Positions 16,425 to 24,962 of a stretch of DNA of 64,000 nucleotides are shown piece after piece; the first letter of the stretch is position 1, and each line of letters opens with the position of its first letter. The DNA lies in assembly GCF_024435355.1 (NCBI RefSeq), contig NZ_JAMJWG010000024.1, forward strand, positions 1 to 64,000. Direction: 5' to 3'. The notes below the pieces were generated by a model, which searched no databases, was not told the origin of the DNA, and was given only the letters and a program-made list of their open reading frames with translations. Source of the DNA: Streptomyces odontomachi (GTDB lineage Bacteria; Actinomycetota; Actinomycetes; Streptomycetales; Streptomycetaceae). The translations under genes were made by a program, and so were the position numbers.

Positions 16425-16920
16425 AGTGATCAGGAAGCCGATGCTAATCGCCTTCCCAACGTCGCTCACTGTACCTCATGCCAGGCCTCCGGCGCCGTGA
16501 CCCGGGGGCCTTCGCGCTGTCCAGGGCCGTCCCGGGCAGTCCACGGCTGTCCGTGGTGGAGGCCCCGTGGCGGAGGCACCGTGGCGGGGATAGCGGGAGG
16601 CGACGGGTCGGCGGGGCGGGGTCAGGGTGTCGGGCCTTGCCGGGGGGCGGGGGCGTGAGAGTGTGGGCACGCCGGTGCCCGGGGCCTCGAGGGGCCTCGG
16701 CGTTCGGGCGCGTGGGCGGTCAGGTGGTGTGCGGCCGAGCCGCTGGTGTCCGCTGGCGTCGGCTGGCGGGTACGGGGCATCCAAGGAGGCCACGAGGGCG
16801 GCGCCGAACCCCAAAGGGTGTTCAAGGTGGCTGCACCCCTCTAGAAGACGGACCCATTCATCCCGTAATGTGGCATTCGTTCGGCCAATCCGCATCCCGG
16901 GAAAGGGACTTGAGGGCTTG
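16425..16920. other. Intergenic region
   Basis: Very G/C-rich DNA with no supportable frame. It becomes less G/C-rich from about 16830, where a promoter for the gene at 16921 may lie. I see no clear hairpin or repeat. Confidence 0.4.
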
Positions 16921-17151
16921 ATGGAGCACACCGTCGTCCGATGTGCCGAGGGGCACGTGTTCAGTACCGTTTCGTTCCCGATGCAGCGGGCCGAGCGACT
17001 CGGGCCCGGGCGGCTCATCCGGTGCCCGCATTGCCATCGGCTCAGGAACGCGGTGCCGGTCGGACGGGCATCGGAACCGGCTCCGGCTCCGGCTCCGGCT
17101 CCGGCATCGACGCCGACCGCACCGTCGCGCGCCCCACGAACCGGCTCCTGA
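16921..17151 (+). CDS. Conserved small protein with zinc-ribbon-like cysteines
   Basis: 76 residues from ATG 16921. The N-terminal 45 residues (MEHTVVRCAEGHVFSTVSFP, then RLIRCPHCHRLRNAVPV) contain C-x(3)-H and C-P-x-C-H pairs of a rubredoxin/zinc-ribbon type. The tail is an Ala-Pro repeat (PAPAPAPA) made by GGCTCC tandem codons. Similar proteins are found next to dcd in Streptomyces. Function unknown, possibly nucleic-acid or protein binding. Confidence 0.75.
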   Translation: MEHTVVRCAEGHVFSTVSFPMQRAERLGPGRLIRCPHCHRLRNAVPVGRASEPAPAPAPAPASTPTAPSRAPRTGS

Positions 17152-17418
17152 AGCCGGCTCCGCGACGAATCCGCGTCGAATCCGCGACGGCTCCGCGCCG
17201 GGAGCACGCATCCGGGTCGGACCCGGCGCGCACCGGGCTCACACCCGGCCCGCGTCCGTGACCAGCGGCCTGCCCGCCCCCGCCCCCCGGTCAGCGCCCC
17301 GCCCGGCGCCCCAGCCGGCCCGGGGTCCGGCCCCCACCACGCCGCCCACACCGTCCATGCCGCCCGCACCCTCCCCGCCGCCCACGATCCGTAGCCACCC
17401 GCCGACACAGCGCCACAG
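17152..17418. other. Proline-codon-rich spacer
   Basis: C-rich sequence between the small zinc-ribbon-like gene and its terminator; the open frames are compositional artefacts. Confidence 0.4.
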
Positions 17419-17458
17419 CGCGACCGGGGTCGCGGCACCTGAGCCGCGACCCCGGTCG
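17419..17458. terminator. Perfect 17-bp hairpin before dcd
   Basis: GCGACCGGGGTCGCGGC (17419-17435) and its exact complement (17442-17458) flank a 6-nt loop, ACCTGA. There is no U-tract; Streptomyces terminators of this type are common. Confidence 0.7.
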
Positions 17459-17464
17459 CCCGCG

Positions 17465-17495
17465 TTGCCGAGGGTGTGCCCGTACTGCGTATCCT
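17465..17495 (+). promoter_or_regulatory. Possible promoter of dcd
   Basis: TTGCCG (17465-17470) and TATCCT (17490-17495) are 19 bp apart and end 6 nt before GTG 17502. If used, the transcript would be leaderless or nearly so. No Shine-Dalgarno sequence is seen, which agrees. Confidence 0.35.
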
Positions 17496-17501
17496 CGGGG
17501 C

Positions 17502-18077
17502 GTGCTTCTCTCAGACAAGGACATCCGGGCCGAGATCAACGCCGGACGGGTGCGGATCGAACCGTACGACGAGTCGATGTTGCAACCGTCGAGCATCGAC
17601 GTGCGGCTCGACCGGTACTTCCGGGTGTTCGAGAACCACCGCTATCCGCATATCGACCCCTCCGTCGAGCAGGTGGACCTGACGCGGCTGGTGCAGCCGA
17701 AGGGGGAGGAGCCGTTCATCCTGCATCCCGGGGAGTTCGTGCTCGCCTCCACCTACGAGTCGATCACGCTTCCGGATGATCTGTCCTCGCGGCTGGAGGG
17801 CAAGTCGAGCCTCGGGCGGCTCGGTCTGGTGACGCACTCCACGGCCGGGTTCATCGACCCGGGATTCTCCGGGCACGTCACGCTCGAGCTGTCCAACCTC
17901 GCCACCCTGCCGATCAAGCTCTGGCCGGGGATGAAGATCGGGCAGCTGTGCATGTTCCGGCTCACCTCGCCCGCCGAGTTCCCCTACGGATCCGACCGGT
18001 ACGGTTCCCGTTACCAGGGCCAGCGCGGGCCGACGGCCTCGCGTTCCTACCTCAACTTCCACCGGACGAAGGTGTGA
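17502..18077 (+). CDS. dcd: dCTP deaminase
   Basis: 191 residues, the normal length. It deaminates dCTP to dUTP for thymidylate synthesis in the cytoplasm. Family signatures: MLLSDKDIRAEI at the start, QPSSIDVRLD, the catalytic region EGKSSLGRLGLVTHSTAGFI then DPGFSGHVTLEL with the catalytic Glu, and the nucleotide-binding tail SRYQGQRGPTASRS. The gene for a phosphoribosyltransferase overlaps its stop, suggesting a nucleotide-metabolism operon. Confidence 0.97.
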   Translation: MLLSDKDIRAEINAGRVRIEPYDESMLQPSSIDVRLDRYFRVFENHRYPHIDPSVEQVDLTRLVQPKGEEPFILHPGEFVLASTYESITLPDDLSSRLEGKSSLGRLGLVTHSTAGFIDPGFSGHVTLELSNLATLPIKLWPGMKIGQLCMFRLTSPAEFPYGSDRYGSRYQGQRGPTASRSYLNFHRTKV

Positions 18078-18610
18078 GCATCCCGGTGAGCCCCGAGAAC
18101 TCCCCCGAGCTTCGCGAGAACCTCACCTACGAAGCCTTCGGCACCGCCGTACGCGAACTCGCGCAGACCATCGCGGACGACGGCTACGAGCCCGACATAG
18201 TGCTGTCGATCGCGCGCGGCGGCGTCTTCGTCGCGGGCGGACTCGCGTACGCGCTCGACTGCAAGAACGTGCACCTGGTCAACGTGGCCTTCTACACGGG
18301 TGTCGGTACGACGCTCGACATGCCGGTGATGCTCGCGCCCGTCCCGAACGTGATCGACTTCACCGACAAGAAGGTGCTGATCGCCGACGACGTCGCCGAC
18401 ACCGGCAAGACGCTCAAGCTGGTCCATGACTTCTGCGTCGAGGCGGTGGCCGAGGTGCGCAGCGCGGTGATCTACGAGAAGCCGCAGTCGCTGGTGAAGT
18501 GCGAGTACGTGTGGCACCGCACCGATCGGTGGATCAACTTCCCGTGGAGTGCCCTGCCTCCGGTGCGCAAGTCGGGAGAGCCCGTCACGCCGTCGAGAGA
18601 AGCGCTGTGA
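18074..18610 (+). CDS. Phosphoribosyltransferase domain protein
   Basis: 178 residues; GTG 18074 overlaps the dcd stop (GTGTGA), and GTG 18086 is an alternative. The type I PRTase fold is visible: PDIVLSIARGGVFVAGGLAY as the early loop and KKVLIADDVADTGKTLKLV as the PRPP-binding motif with its two acidic residues and D-T-G-K-T. It is closest to xanthine/hypoxanthine-type PRTases of actinomycetes; the base is not determined. Cotranscription with dcd fits salvage. Confidence 0.88.
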   Translation: MSIPVSPENSPELRENLTYEAFGTAVRELAQTIADDGYEPDIVLSIARGGVFVAGGLAYALDCKNVHLVNVAFYTGVGTTLDMPVMLAPVPNVIDFTDKKVLIADDVADTGKTLKLVHDFCVEAVAEVRSAVIYEKPQSLVKCEYVWHRTDRWINFPWSALPPVRKSGEPVTPSREAL

Positions 18611-18619
18611 CCGACCTGG

Positions 18620-21600
18620 TCACTGGCCGATGCGGTCGGCGGGGTCCCAGATGCGTACGGTGCGGTCGTGACCGGCCGAGGCGAGGAGAAGGCGACCGCC
18701 GGACGCCACGAAGGCCGTGACGGAGAGCACCGCCGCGGTGTGACCGGTGAGGGGGGCACCGAGTTGGGTGCCGGTTTCCGGGTCCCAGATGCGTACGGTG
18801 CGGTCGTGACCGGCCGAGGCGAGAAGAGGGCGGCCGTCGGGCGCCGCGAAGGCCGTCACGGCCCAGACGCTGTCGGTGTGTCCGGTCAGGTTGCAGACGG
18901 TTTGCCTGGTGTAGGCGTCCCAGACGCGTATCGTCCAGCCCGGACCGGCGGTCGCGAGGAGGCGGCGGCCGTCGCGTGTGGAGACGGCGGCCACCGCCCA
19001 GACGGGTTTGGTGCCGCCGACGAACGGTTCGCCGAGCTGGGTGCCGGTTTCCGGGTCCCAGATGCGTACCGTGCGGTCGTGGCTGGCCGTCGCGAGCAAG
19101 GTGCTGCCGTCGAGCGACGTGAAGGACGTCAGTGCCTGTACGGAGGCCGTGTGGCCGGTGAGCTCACCCAGCAGGTCTCCGGTGGCCGGGTCCCACATCT
19201 GGACCAGCTTGTCCTCACCGGCTGACGCGAGCAGAATCCGTCCACTGAGCTCGAACGGGGCCACAGCCCGCAAGGGTCCCGGCGCGGTCGGCCGGCTGTC
19301 GTCGGTGAGCCGGCCGACGACACGACCGGTGAAGGGGTCCAGCAGCAGTACCGTCCGGTCCTTGCCCGTGATGGCCAGGGCGGGATGTCCGCGGAGGAGG
19401 AAGGTCGTCACCGAGAGCACCGGGCTGCCCCGGTCGCCGGAGTACATGCTGGTCTGGTTGCCCGTCGCCGGGTCCCAGATGCGCACGGTGCCGTCCTGGT
19501 TGGCGGTGGCCAGCAGGGGGCTGTGACCGGGCATCGCGAAGGAAGTCACCGCCCACACGGTGCGCGTACCGTCGGCACGCAGGATGGGCCTTCTGGGCCT
19601 GGGCGGGGCGCCTGTGTTGAGCCGGTCCAACAGGTCGACCAGGGCCTGCGCGTGCAGTCTGGGGGGCAGGCCGTCGGCCAGTTCCTCCAACTCGGCCCGC
19701 TGGTACGGATCCGAGCTGCGGAGCCCGTCACCGAGAGACCACCGAAGGTAGCCGAGGATGTCATCTCGGCTGAGTTCCCCCAGCCGTATGACCTTGGCGT
19801 TCGGGTGCTGCCACCCGTTCAGGGAGTCGGTGGTGGCCACCGTGCAGCCGCGACCGTATGCGGGGAAATAGCGGGGCAGGGCGTCCCCGACCCCGTCCCC
19901 TTCCTCGTAACGAAGCAGCCAGGCTTCTGGTGGGACGCCGTCCAGGATGACGAGCCAGCCTCGATATCGGGCCAGCTCGGCCCAGAGCCGGTCGGTGGAG
20001 ACGTCGGCGCCGGCTGGTCCGGCCATGCCGAGCGCGCGCCACAGACCGACGAGCCCTGCTTCGAGGGAATCAGGGCTGCGCGCATCGATCCAATGGGTGA
20101 ACGTGTGCAGCTCGCCGTTGTGTCGGAGGTATTCCTGGATGAGGCGCATGCGGCCCACGCCCGGAGGCCCCTCGATGATGGCCAGCGCGGGGCTGCCGCG
20201 CTCCGTCTGCTGGAGCGTCGCCTGGAGGGTGTTGAGCTCCGTCGTCCGACCGATCAGGTGCGGGGGATCGAGTGGGCCGATGGGCCGTGGCGGGGTGAGG
20301 AACTCCGGGTGGGGCGGGGACGTCATGGCGGCGTCACCGCGGGCCGCGGCGGCGAGTTGCCTGGCGACGGCTCCGTGCCGGCCGGCGGCGTCGCTGAGGA
20401 CGGTCGCGGCCACCTCGGCGAAGGGAAGGCTGCGCGCCGGCAGCTCCCGGGCCGCGCTCCGCCCTGGGGTGTCAGCGCCGCTCACGCGGGCGGCGAGAGC
20501 TCGGAAGTCCAGGGTGCCGCCGAACGTGGCAGCGGTGTGCCCGGACACCTTGGCCAGCACGTCCTCGAGGATCCACACCGAGTCACGGCGCGTCATCTCC
20601 CCCAGTAGTTCGTCCCGTACACCGCTCCGGAAGTCGTAGACCACGTCGTCCGGGTCCGTGGAAGCGGTGTGCCGCCGCTGGATGAGGCCGGAAAGGAAGA
20701 TCTCGGCCAGCTCGGTCTGCCCCGAGTCCGGCACGGTGGCGGCCTGCACCAGCCGCATCACGGGCAGGCTGAGGGGAGCTGCGGCCAGCCGGCAGGCGAG
20801 CCGGTATGCGTTCGGGGAACACCCGGCGCGGAAGCGGGCCACGCGTTCGGCCGCCGGCGTGGCGGCAGGTGGGCGACGCGAGACCGGTGCGGAGCCGGGC
20901 GGTCGGGCCACGCCGTCGAGCGGCGCGGCCAGCATGCTGACCCAGGCGGACGCTCGCCCTGCGACGAGGTGTGCCCAGGGCGCGAGCCAGGCACCGTCCA
21001 GCTCCATGACGGGAAGCCAGCCCGTCGTCGCGCCGGTTGAACCCGTCGTCGCGCCGGTTGAGCCCGTCATCGTCCTGGCCGAGCCCGGCGTCGCCCTGGC
21101 TGAGACGGACTCCGATGCGGGGGTGCGGAAGACCGGCACCGGAATGGTCGGATCCGCAATGCGGGCCTGGACAGGAGCCGCGCGCAGCGCCGTACGGTGC
21201 CACAGCCTGCGCGGCAGGACCTGCAACGCCGCCGCCGGGCGGCCGCGGGACAGGCGGGCGAGCGAGCCCGGAAGTTCCGTACCGCGCCAGGCCGGACCGA
21301 CCCCGTCGGTGAGAACCAGCAGGATGCGCCGCCCGGTGGAGTCGTCGAGTGGACGGTCCCAGCGCGTGCCGGATCGGTGTGCGGCCCTCCGGACAGCCGA
21401 GCGGCGGTGGAAGGAGGCGAGCCGCGGCGTCGGCCGGTCGGTTTCCAGCGCCCAGCACCGTACGTCTGCGAACGACCCGTGCCGCTCCAGGGCCGTCCAG
21501 AGCTCACCTGCGAGGCGGTGCCAGACGGCCATGGTGGCACCCGTGTCCACCAGCAGGTCCACGGAGAACCTCGGTTCGTCGGCCGGCCGCCACACGGGCA

Positions 21601-22333
21601 GCAACAGTCTGGCCTCGCTGCTCACCTGAACGGTGCCCGCCTCGTCGAGCACCGGCGGCCCGGCGCAGTCAGCCAGCTGGCGCAACGGCCTCAGTGCCCT
21701 GGCCAGCTCCAACATGCCGGTCAGGGCCGGCGGCCCGGCCACCTTGACCTCGTGGGCGGACCGCGTGCGTCCGCTCCCGGTGCGAGCGGCGTCGACGAAG
21801 GGATGGATGGTGGTGGTGGAGGAGGAGGAAGCGGACGGGACCGGTGGACGGTGCGGGGTCCTCGTCGGCGTGGGGGTGAGGGCGCGAGGTGCCGGCGTCG
21901 ACGGCGTGGCGTCAGGCCGGCGGGTGTGACGAGTCGGTGGGGTGGGGGGTGAGGCGGCGGTGCCGGGGGAGGGCTTGAGGCGCGGGCTGTCCGTCGGCGA
22001 CTCGGTGGCCTTGCGGGGCTGCCCGGTCCCTGGCCTCGTCGACGGCACCGATGGGTGGGGCGGCTCCTCCTGTCGGGTGTCGTCCCGCTGTCCGATCCGC
22101 TCGGGAGTTGCCGCTCCCGCCGGACTGCCGCTGTCAGAATGCGCCGTGATCCCCGCGATCCGGGCGATCCACAGGGCGTCAGCGAGGTCCTCGGGAAGCG
22201 GCCCACCGCTTCCGAGGTCGAGCAACTGGAAGATGGCGTCCCGCAGCTGCGCTGACGCCAACGTCTGCTCGGGCGCTGTCTCTCGTGGTCCGGGCACTCG
22301 GTCGCTCACTCCTGGCTGCTCACTCCGGGTCAC
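18620..22333 (-). CDS. SAV_2336-type vWA-like/NTPase/WD40 protein of a VMAP-type ternary system
   Basis: About 1237 residues (GTG 22333 or 22309). Order of parts: an N-terminal helical segment (AIFQLLDLGSGGPLPEDLAD); a Pro/Thr/Ser-rich linker to about 190; a vWA-like domain (FSVDLLVDTGATMAVWHRLA near 255, later RRILLVLTDGVGP); a STAND-like NTPase with Walker A IIEGPPGVGRMRL near 735 and helices after it; and seven WD40 repeats ending in WD-type pairs (TVRIWDPATG and similar) from about 935 to the end, a full propeller. Such proteins act with MoxR ATPases and VMAP in NTP-dependent conflict systems. It is the last gene of the minus-strand operon. A 21-bp in-frame DNA repeat lies near 21021-21080. 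Confidence 0.8.
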   Translation of the reverse strand: MTRSEQPGVSDRVPGPRETAPEQTLASAQLRDAIFQLLDLGSGGPLPEDLADALWIARIAGITAHSDSGSPAGAATPERIGQRDDTRQEEPPHPSVPSTRPGTGQPRKATESPTDSPRLKPSPGTAASPPTPPTRHTRRPDATPSTPAPRALTPTPTRTPHRPPVPSASSSSTTTIHPFVDAARTGSGRTRSAHEVKVAGPPALTGMLELARALRPLRQLADCAGPPVLDEAGTVQVSSEARLLLPVWRPADEPRFSVDLLVDTGATMAVWHRLAGELWTALERHGSFADVRCWALETDRPTPRLASFHRRSAVRRAAHRSGTRWDRPLDDSTGRRILLVLTDGVGPAWRGTELPGSLARLSRGRPAAALQVLPRRLWHRTALRAAPVQARIADPTIPVPVFRTPASESVSARATPGSARTMTGSTGATTGSTGATTGWLPVMELDGAWLAPWAHLVAGRASAWVSMLAAPLDGVARPPGSAPVSRRPPAATPAAERVARFRAGCSPNAYRLACRLAAAPLSLPVMRLVQAATVPDSGQTELAEIFLSGLIQRRHTASTDPDDVVYDFRSGVRDELLGEMTRRDSVWILEDVLAKVSGHTAATFGGTLDFRALAARVSGADTPGRSAARELPARSLPFAEVAATVLSDAAGRHGAVARQLAAAARGDAAMTSPPHPEFLTPPRPIGPLDPPHLIGRTTELNTLQATLQQTERGSPALAIIEGPPGVGRMRLIQEYLRHNGELHTFTHWIDARSPDSLEAGLVGLWRALGMAGPAGADVSTDRLWAELARYRGWLVILDGVPPEAWLLRYEEGDGVGDALPRYFPAYGRGCTVATTDSLNGWQHPNAKVIRLGELSRDDILGYLRWSLGDGLRSSDPYQRAELEELADGLPPRLHAQALVDLLDRLNTGAPPRPRRPILRADGTRTVWAVTSFAMPGHSPLLATANQDGTVRIWDPATGNQTSMYSGDRGSPVLSVTTFLLRGHPALAITGKDRTVLLLDPFTGRVVGRLTDDSRPTAPGPLRAVAPFELSGRILLASAGEDKLVQMWDPATGDLLGELTGHTASVQALTSFTSLDGSTLLATASHDRTVRIWDPETGTQLGEPFVGGTKPVWAVAAVSTRDGRRLLATAGPGWTIRVWDAYTRQTVCNLTGHTDSVWAVTAFAAPDGRPLLASAGHDRTVRIWDPETGTQLGAPLTGHTAAVLSVTAFVASGGRLLLASAGHDRTVRIWDPADRIGQ

Positions 22334-22389
22334 TCACTCTGGCCCGGCTGCTCACTCCGGGTCACTCACTCTTGACCGCTCACTCCTGG
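22303..22389. repeat. Tandem repeat between the MoxR and SAV_2336 genes
   Basis: A 27-bp unit (22314-22340 and 22346-22372) is repeated exactly with a 5-bp spacer, flanked by GCTCACTCCTGG on both sides. It covers the end of the MoxR gene and the possible starts of the next one, so repeat number could change translational coupling. Confidence 0.75.
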
Positions 22390-23444
22390 TTGAGCGGGCG
22401 CAGAAGGACGTTCCGGACCAGGTGCTGGCCCTCTTCGCCGTCCCACAGGCCCCGTCCCGCCATCAGCAGGGCGTTGAGCAGTTGATCGTTGGCGAGCTCG
22501 GCACCGTCCTCACGTTGTCGCCGTAGGAACTCGGCGATCAGCTCTTGCGCGCGATCGGCCGCGTCCTGCCCGTCCCCGCCCATGTGACCCAGGTGCGCGG
22601 CGACCATCGCGGCGAGCCTCGCCTCGTCCGGGGGTGCCATGTCGAGCCTGACGCAGCGTCGTAGGAACGCGGTGGGGAACTCCCGCTCGGCGTTGCTCGT
22701 GAGGACGACGAACGGGAACTGGGAGCAGCGCACCACGCCACCGGTCACCATGGCGGTGTGGTGCGGGTCGGCCGTCATCACCCGCTGTCTGCCTGGTCCG
22801 AGCCTGGCCAGCTCCGGGATCTCGAACTCGCCGTCCTCGAAGATGTTCAGCAGGTCGTTCGGGAGGTCGAAGTCGCTCTTGTCGATCTCATCGATCAGCA
22901 GAACGCGCGGCAGGCGCCAGGGCAGCAGCGCGGTGCCAAGGGGGCCCAGCCGCAGGTACGAGCCGATACCGGAAGCCATGCGCTGCCTGCGGGGCCTGAC
23001 CAGCGCACTGCCGTTTCGGATCCCGGCGTCGTGCAGCCTGCCGATGGCGTCGTAGGCGTAGAGCCCGTCGCCGAGCGTGGAACGGCTGGTGATGGGCCAC
23101 CGCAGCACCGGGCCGAGCCCCAGCTCATGGGCGACCGCGAAGGCGAGGGTGGATTTCCCCACGCCCGGCCTTCCGGTGACGAGCAGCGGCCGCCGGAGGT
23201 GCAGGGCGAGGTTGACGAGCTGGATCTCCTTCTCGTCCGCCTGGTACGCCGCAACCTGACGGGCTCGACCCAGCCGACGTGCGGTCGAGCCGTCCACCGG
23301 CTCCGATGGTGGCTCACGGAGGGTGTCCCCTTCGCCCTCGAACGCCCGCGCGAAACGTCGCCAAGGAGGAGCCTCGGGCAGGTCCTCGACGCGTCTGTGC
23401 GGCACCCCCGTGCCCCGGTAGACCCACCATGCCTCTTCGCTCAT
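22380..23444 (-). CDS. MoxR-type AAA+ ATPase of the VMAP system
   Basis: 354 residues from ATG 23444, which overlaps the VMAP stop (ATGA). AAA+ motifs: Walker A VTGRPGVGKSTLAFAVA near 105, Walker B VLLIDEIDKSDFDLPNDLLN near 195, sensor 1 FVVLTSNAEREFP, and Arg-finger region AFLRRCVRLDM. The long insert DPHHTAMVTGG between them fits MoxR. The C-terminal helical lid ends RNVLLRPLNQE. MoxR proteins work with vWA partners; here the vWA-like partner is the downstream SAV_2336-type protein. Confidence 0.88.
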   Translation of the reverse strand: MSEEAWWVYRGTGVPHRRVEDLPEAPPWRRFARAFEGEGDTLREPPSEPVDGSTARRLGRARQVAAYQADEKEIQLVNLALHLRRPLLVTGRPGVGKSTLAFAVAHELGLGPVLRWPITSRSTLGDGLYAYDAIGRLHDAGIRNGSALVRPRRQRMASGIGSYLRLGPLGTALLPWRLPRVLLIDEIDKSDFDLPNDLLNIFEDGEFEIPELARLGPGRQRVMTADPHHTAMVTGGVVRCSQFPFVVLTSNAEREFPTAFLRRCVRLDMAPPDEARLAAMVAAHLGHMGGDGQDAADRAQELIAEFLRRQREDGAELANDQLLNALLMAGRGLWDGEEGQHLVRNVLLRPLNQE

Positions 23445-24946
23445 GCCATCCCCTCGTACGGCGAGTCCTGGGCCGGATCCACGCAATGTGGATCGTCGTA
23501 CAGCAAAGTGATGCGCTGGCTCACGTGCTCTTCGTCGAACCGGCCGGCTTTCCGGCATTGCAGGACTGCTTCGGGAAGCTCGGACAGGTGCTCCGGTCGG
23601 TGCCGGCGCAGCGCGGCCATGACCTCGTCCGGATCACCGGCGTCCCGCCGCCACAGCATGACGGGGACGCCTTCCATCAGCAGTGCGTCATGCACGGCCT
23701 CCCGGGCGGCGGGCGTCAGGTCGTTGTAGGGCACGGACAGACCGATGCAGGCCAGATCGCTGCGCTCACTCAGCCATTCAGCCAGGTCTCCCGGCTTCTC
23801 CAATTCCAACGAGGGCCATTCGATGCCGCTCAATACGTCGGCGTCTTGGTTCGATACGTCGGCGTCTTGGTTCGATACGTCGGCGTCCTGGTTCGATATG
23901 TCGGCATCCGGTCCCGACGACAGCAGATTGCCCCATCGGCGGCGCCAACTCGTCGGGTTGATCCAGGGGTCGCTGTAGCGTTCCAGCGAGCGGATGACGA
24001 CCGGATAATTGTGCCCGAGCGCCTTTCTGGAAGGCCCGACGGTCCAACATTCGGCCTCGTGGCCCAGCAGGGAAGCGGGCAGCAGGAATTCGATCCTGAC
24101 CCTGCCGCCGGCTCGATGTACCTCGTGGGCCAGTTCTGCCCAACGGGCCAGCTGTGGAGGGGCTTTGCGGATGAGCTCGTCCTTGCTGTAGGCCTCGTCA
24201 TGCATGAGGATCCTGATCCGCTGCAACGGGCCGTCGGGCAGCCGCTGCCGGTAGTAGGCACTCCGCAACAGGTACCGGCTGTTGGGCAGATGGTCCGGGC
24301 CCGTGGCCTCCAGACGGATCTGGATGATCAGGCGGTCGTCGGCTCCCTCCGCGGGCGGCGCGTTCAGATCGGCCAGCAGGTCCCGCAGGTGCGACCCCTG
24401 CCGCGTGCGCACGACATGCGGGTCGTCGCCGAGCAGGGCGACGAAGCGGAGGAGGGGCTCGGCGACCGCGGGTCCGCGCCGGTCCGCCAGCCACAGCAGG
24501 ATCTCGGGGACGGTCCGGTGGTCTGCGGCGAAGGTGCCACCGCCGCTCTCCGCCGCGTACCGCGTCAGCGTGCAGGGCGCGAGGCTGTCGTAGGGGATGC
24601 TCCGCAGCACCTCTATCAGCCTGAGCATGCTCTTCTCCGGCAGTGGGGCGAATCCGGCCATGGCCAACACGGTCAACTCCAGCCACGGCAGGGCCCGGTC
24701 CTCGGGCGCGTGGTGGCGCAGGGCGTCTCCCAAGGGCATCAGGCTGCCGGAATCCAGCACGGCTCGCACGATGGCCTTCACGTGTTCACGCGGCACGTCA
24801 CGTTCCGCCACCTCCATGTGGAGCCCCATGGTGGTCAGGACGTCCCTGCGGAATTCGCGGCGCTGCATGTCGGGGAACGCGCAGAGCAGCGTGCACAGCA
24901 GCGTCTCACGGAAGCGCTGCGTCACCTCTCGATCGGTTCTGCTCAC
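23441..24946 (-). CDS. VMAP (vWA-MoxR-associated protein)
   Basis: 501 residues from GTG 24946; the frame continues upstream but overlaps the protease gene out of frame. The N-terminal 80 residues (EVTQRFRETLLCTLLCAFPD and following) look like an effector-associated adaptor (EAD) domain. A middle helical part follows. The C-terminal VMAP-C region is recognised by RIRILMHDEAYSKDELIRK-like entry and VRIEFLLPASLL, then a conserved VIRSLERY. Between them and the end lies an in-frame four-fold seven-residue repeat (NQDADVS). VMAP is the hub of ternary conflict systems linking a sensor, MoxR and effector. It is coupled to the MoxR gene, 16 nt after the protease. Confidence 0.8.
   Translation of the reverse strand: MSRTDREVTQRFRETLLCTLLCAFPDMQRREFRRDVLTTMGLHMEVAERDVPREHVKAIVRAVLDSGSLMPLGDALRHHAPEDRALPWLELTVLAMAGFAPLPEKSMLRLIEVLRSIPYDSLAPCTLTRYAAESGGGTFAADHRTVPEILLWLADRRGPAVAEPLLRFVALLGDDPHVVRTRQGSHLRDLLADLNAPPAEGADDRLIIQIRLEATGPDHLPNSRYLLRSAYYRQRLPDGPLQRIRILMHDEAYSKDELIRKAPPQLARWAELAHEVHRAGGRVRIEFLLPASLLGHEAECWTVGPSRKALGHNYPVVIRSLERYSDPWINPTSWRRRWGNLLSSGPDADISNQDADVSNQDADVSNQDADVLSGIEWPSLELEKPGDLAEWLSERSDLACIGLSVPYNDLTPAAREAVHDALLMEGVPVMLWRRDAGDPDEVMAALRRHRPEHLSELPEAVLQCRKAGRFDEEHVSQRITLLYDDPHCVDPAQDSPYEGMA
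23833..23910. repeat. 21-bp in-frame tandem repeat inside VMAP
   Basis: Units begin at 23833, 23854, 23875 and 23896. They encode a seven-residue acidic repeat (N-Q-D-A-D-V-S type). The first two are identical and the others differ by single bases; multiples of three keep the frame. Confidence 0.85.
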
Positions 24947-24962
24947 CCCGTGCCGCCCCGTC

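Noticed and set aside
18668..20608. Long open frames antisense to the SAV_2336-type gene
   Set aside because: They are third-position G/C shadows; the minus-strand frame has clear WD40 and NTPase motifs.
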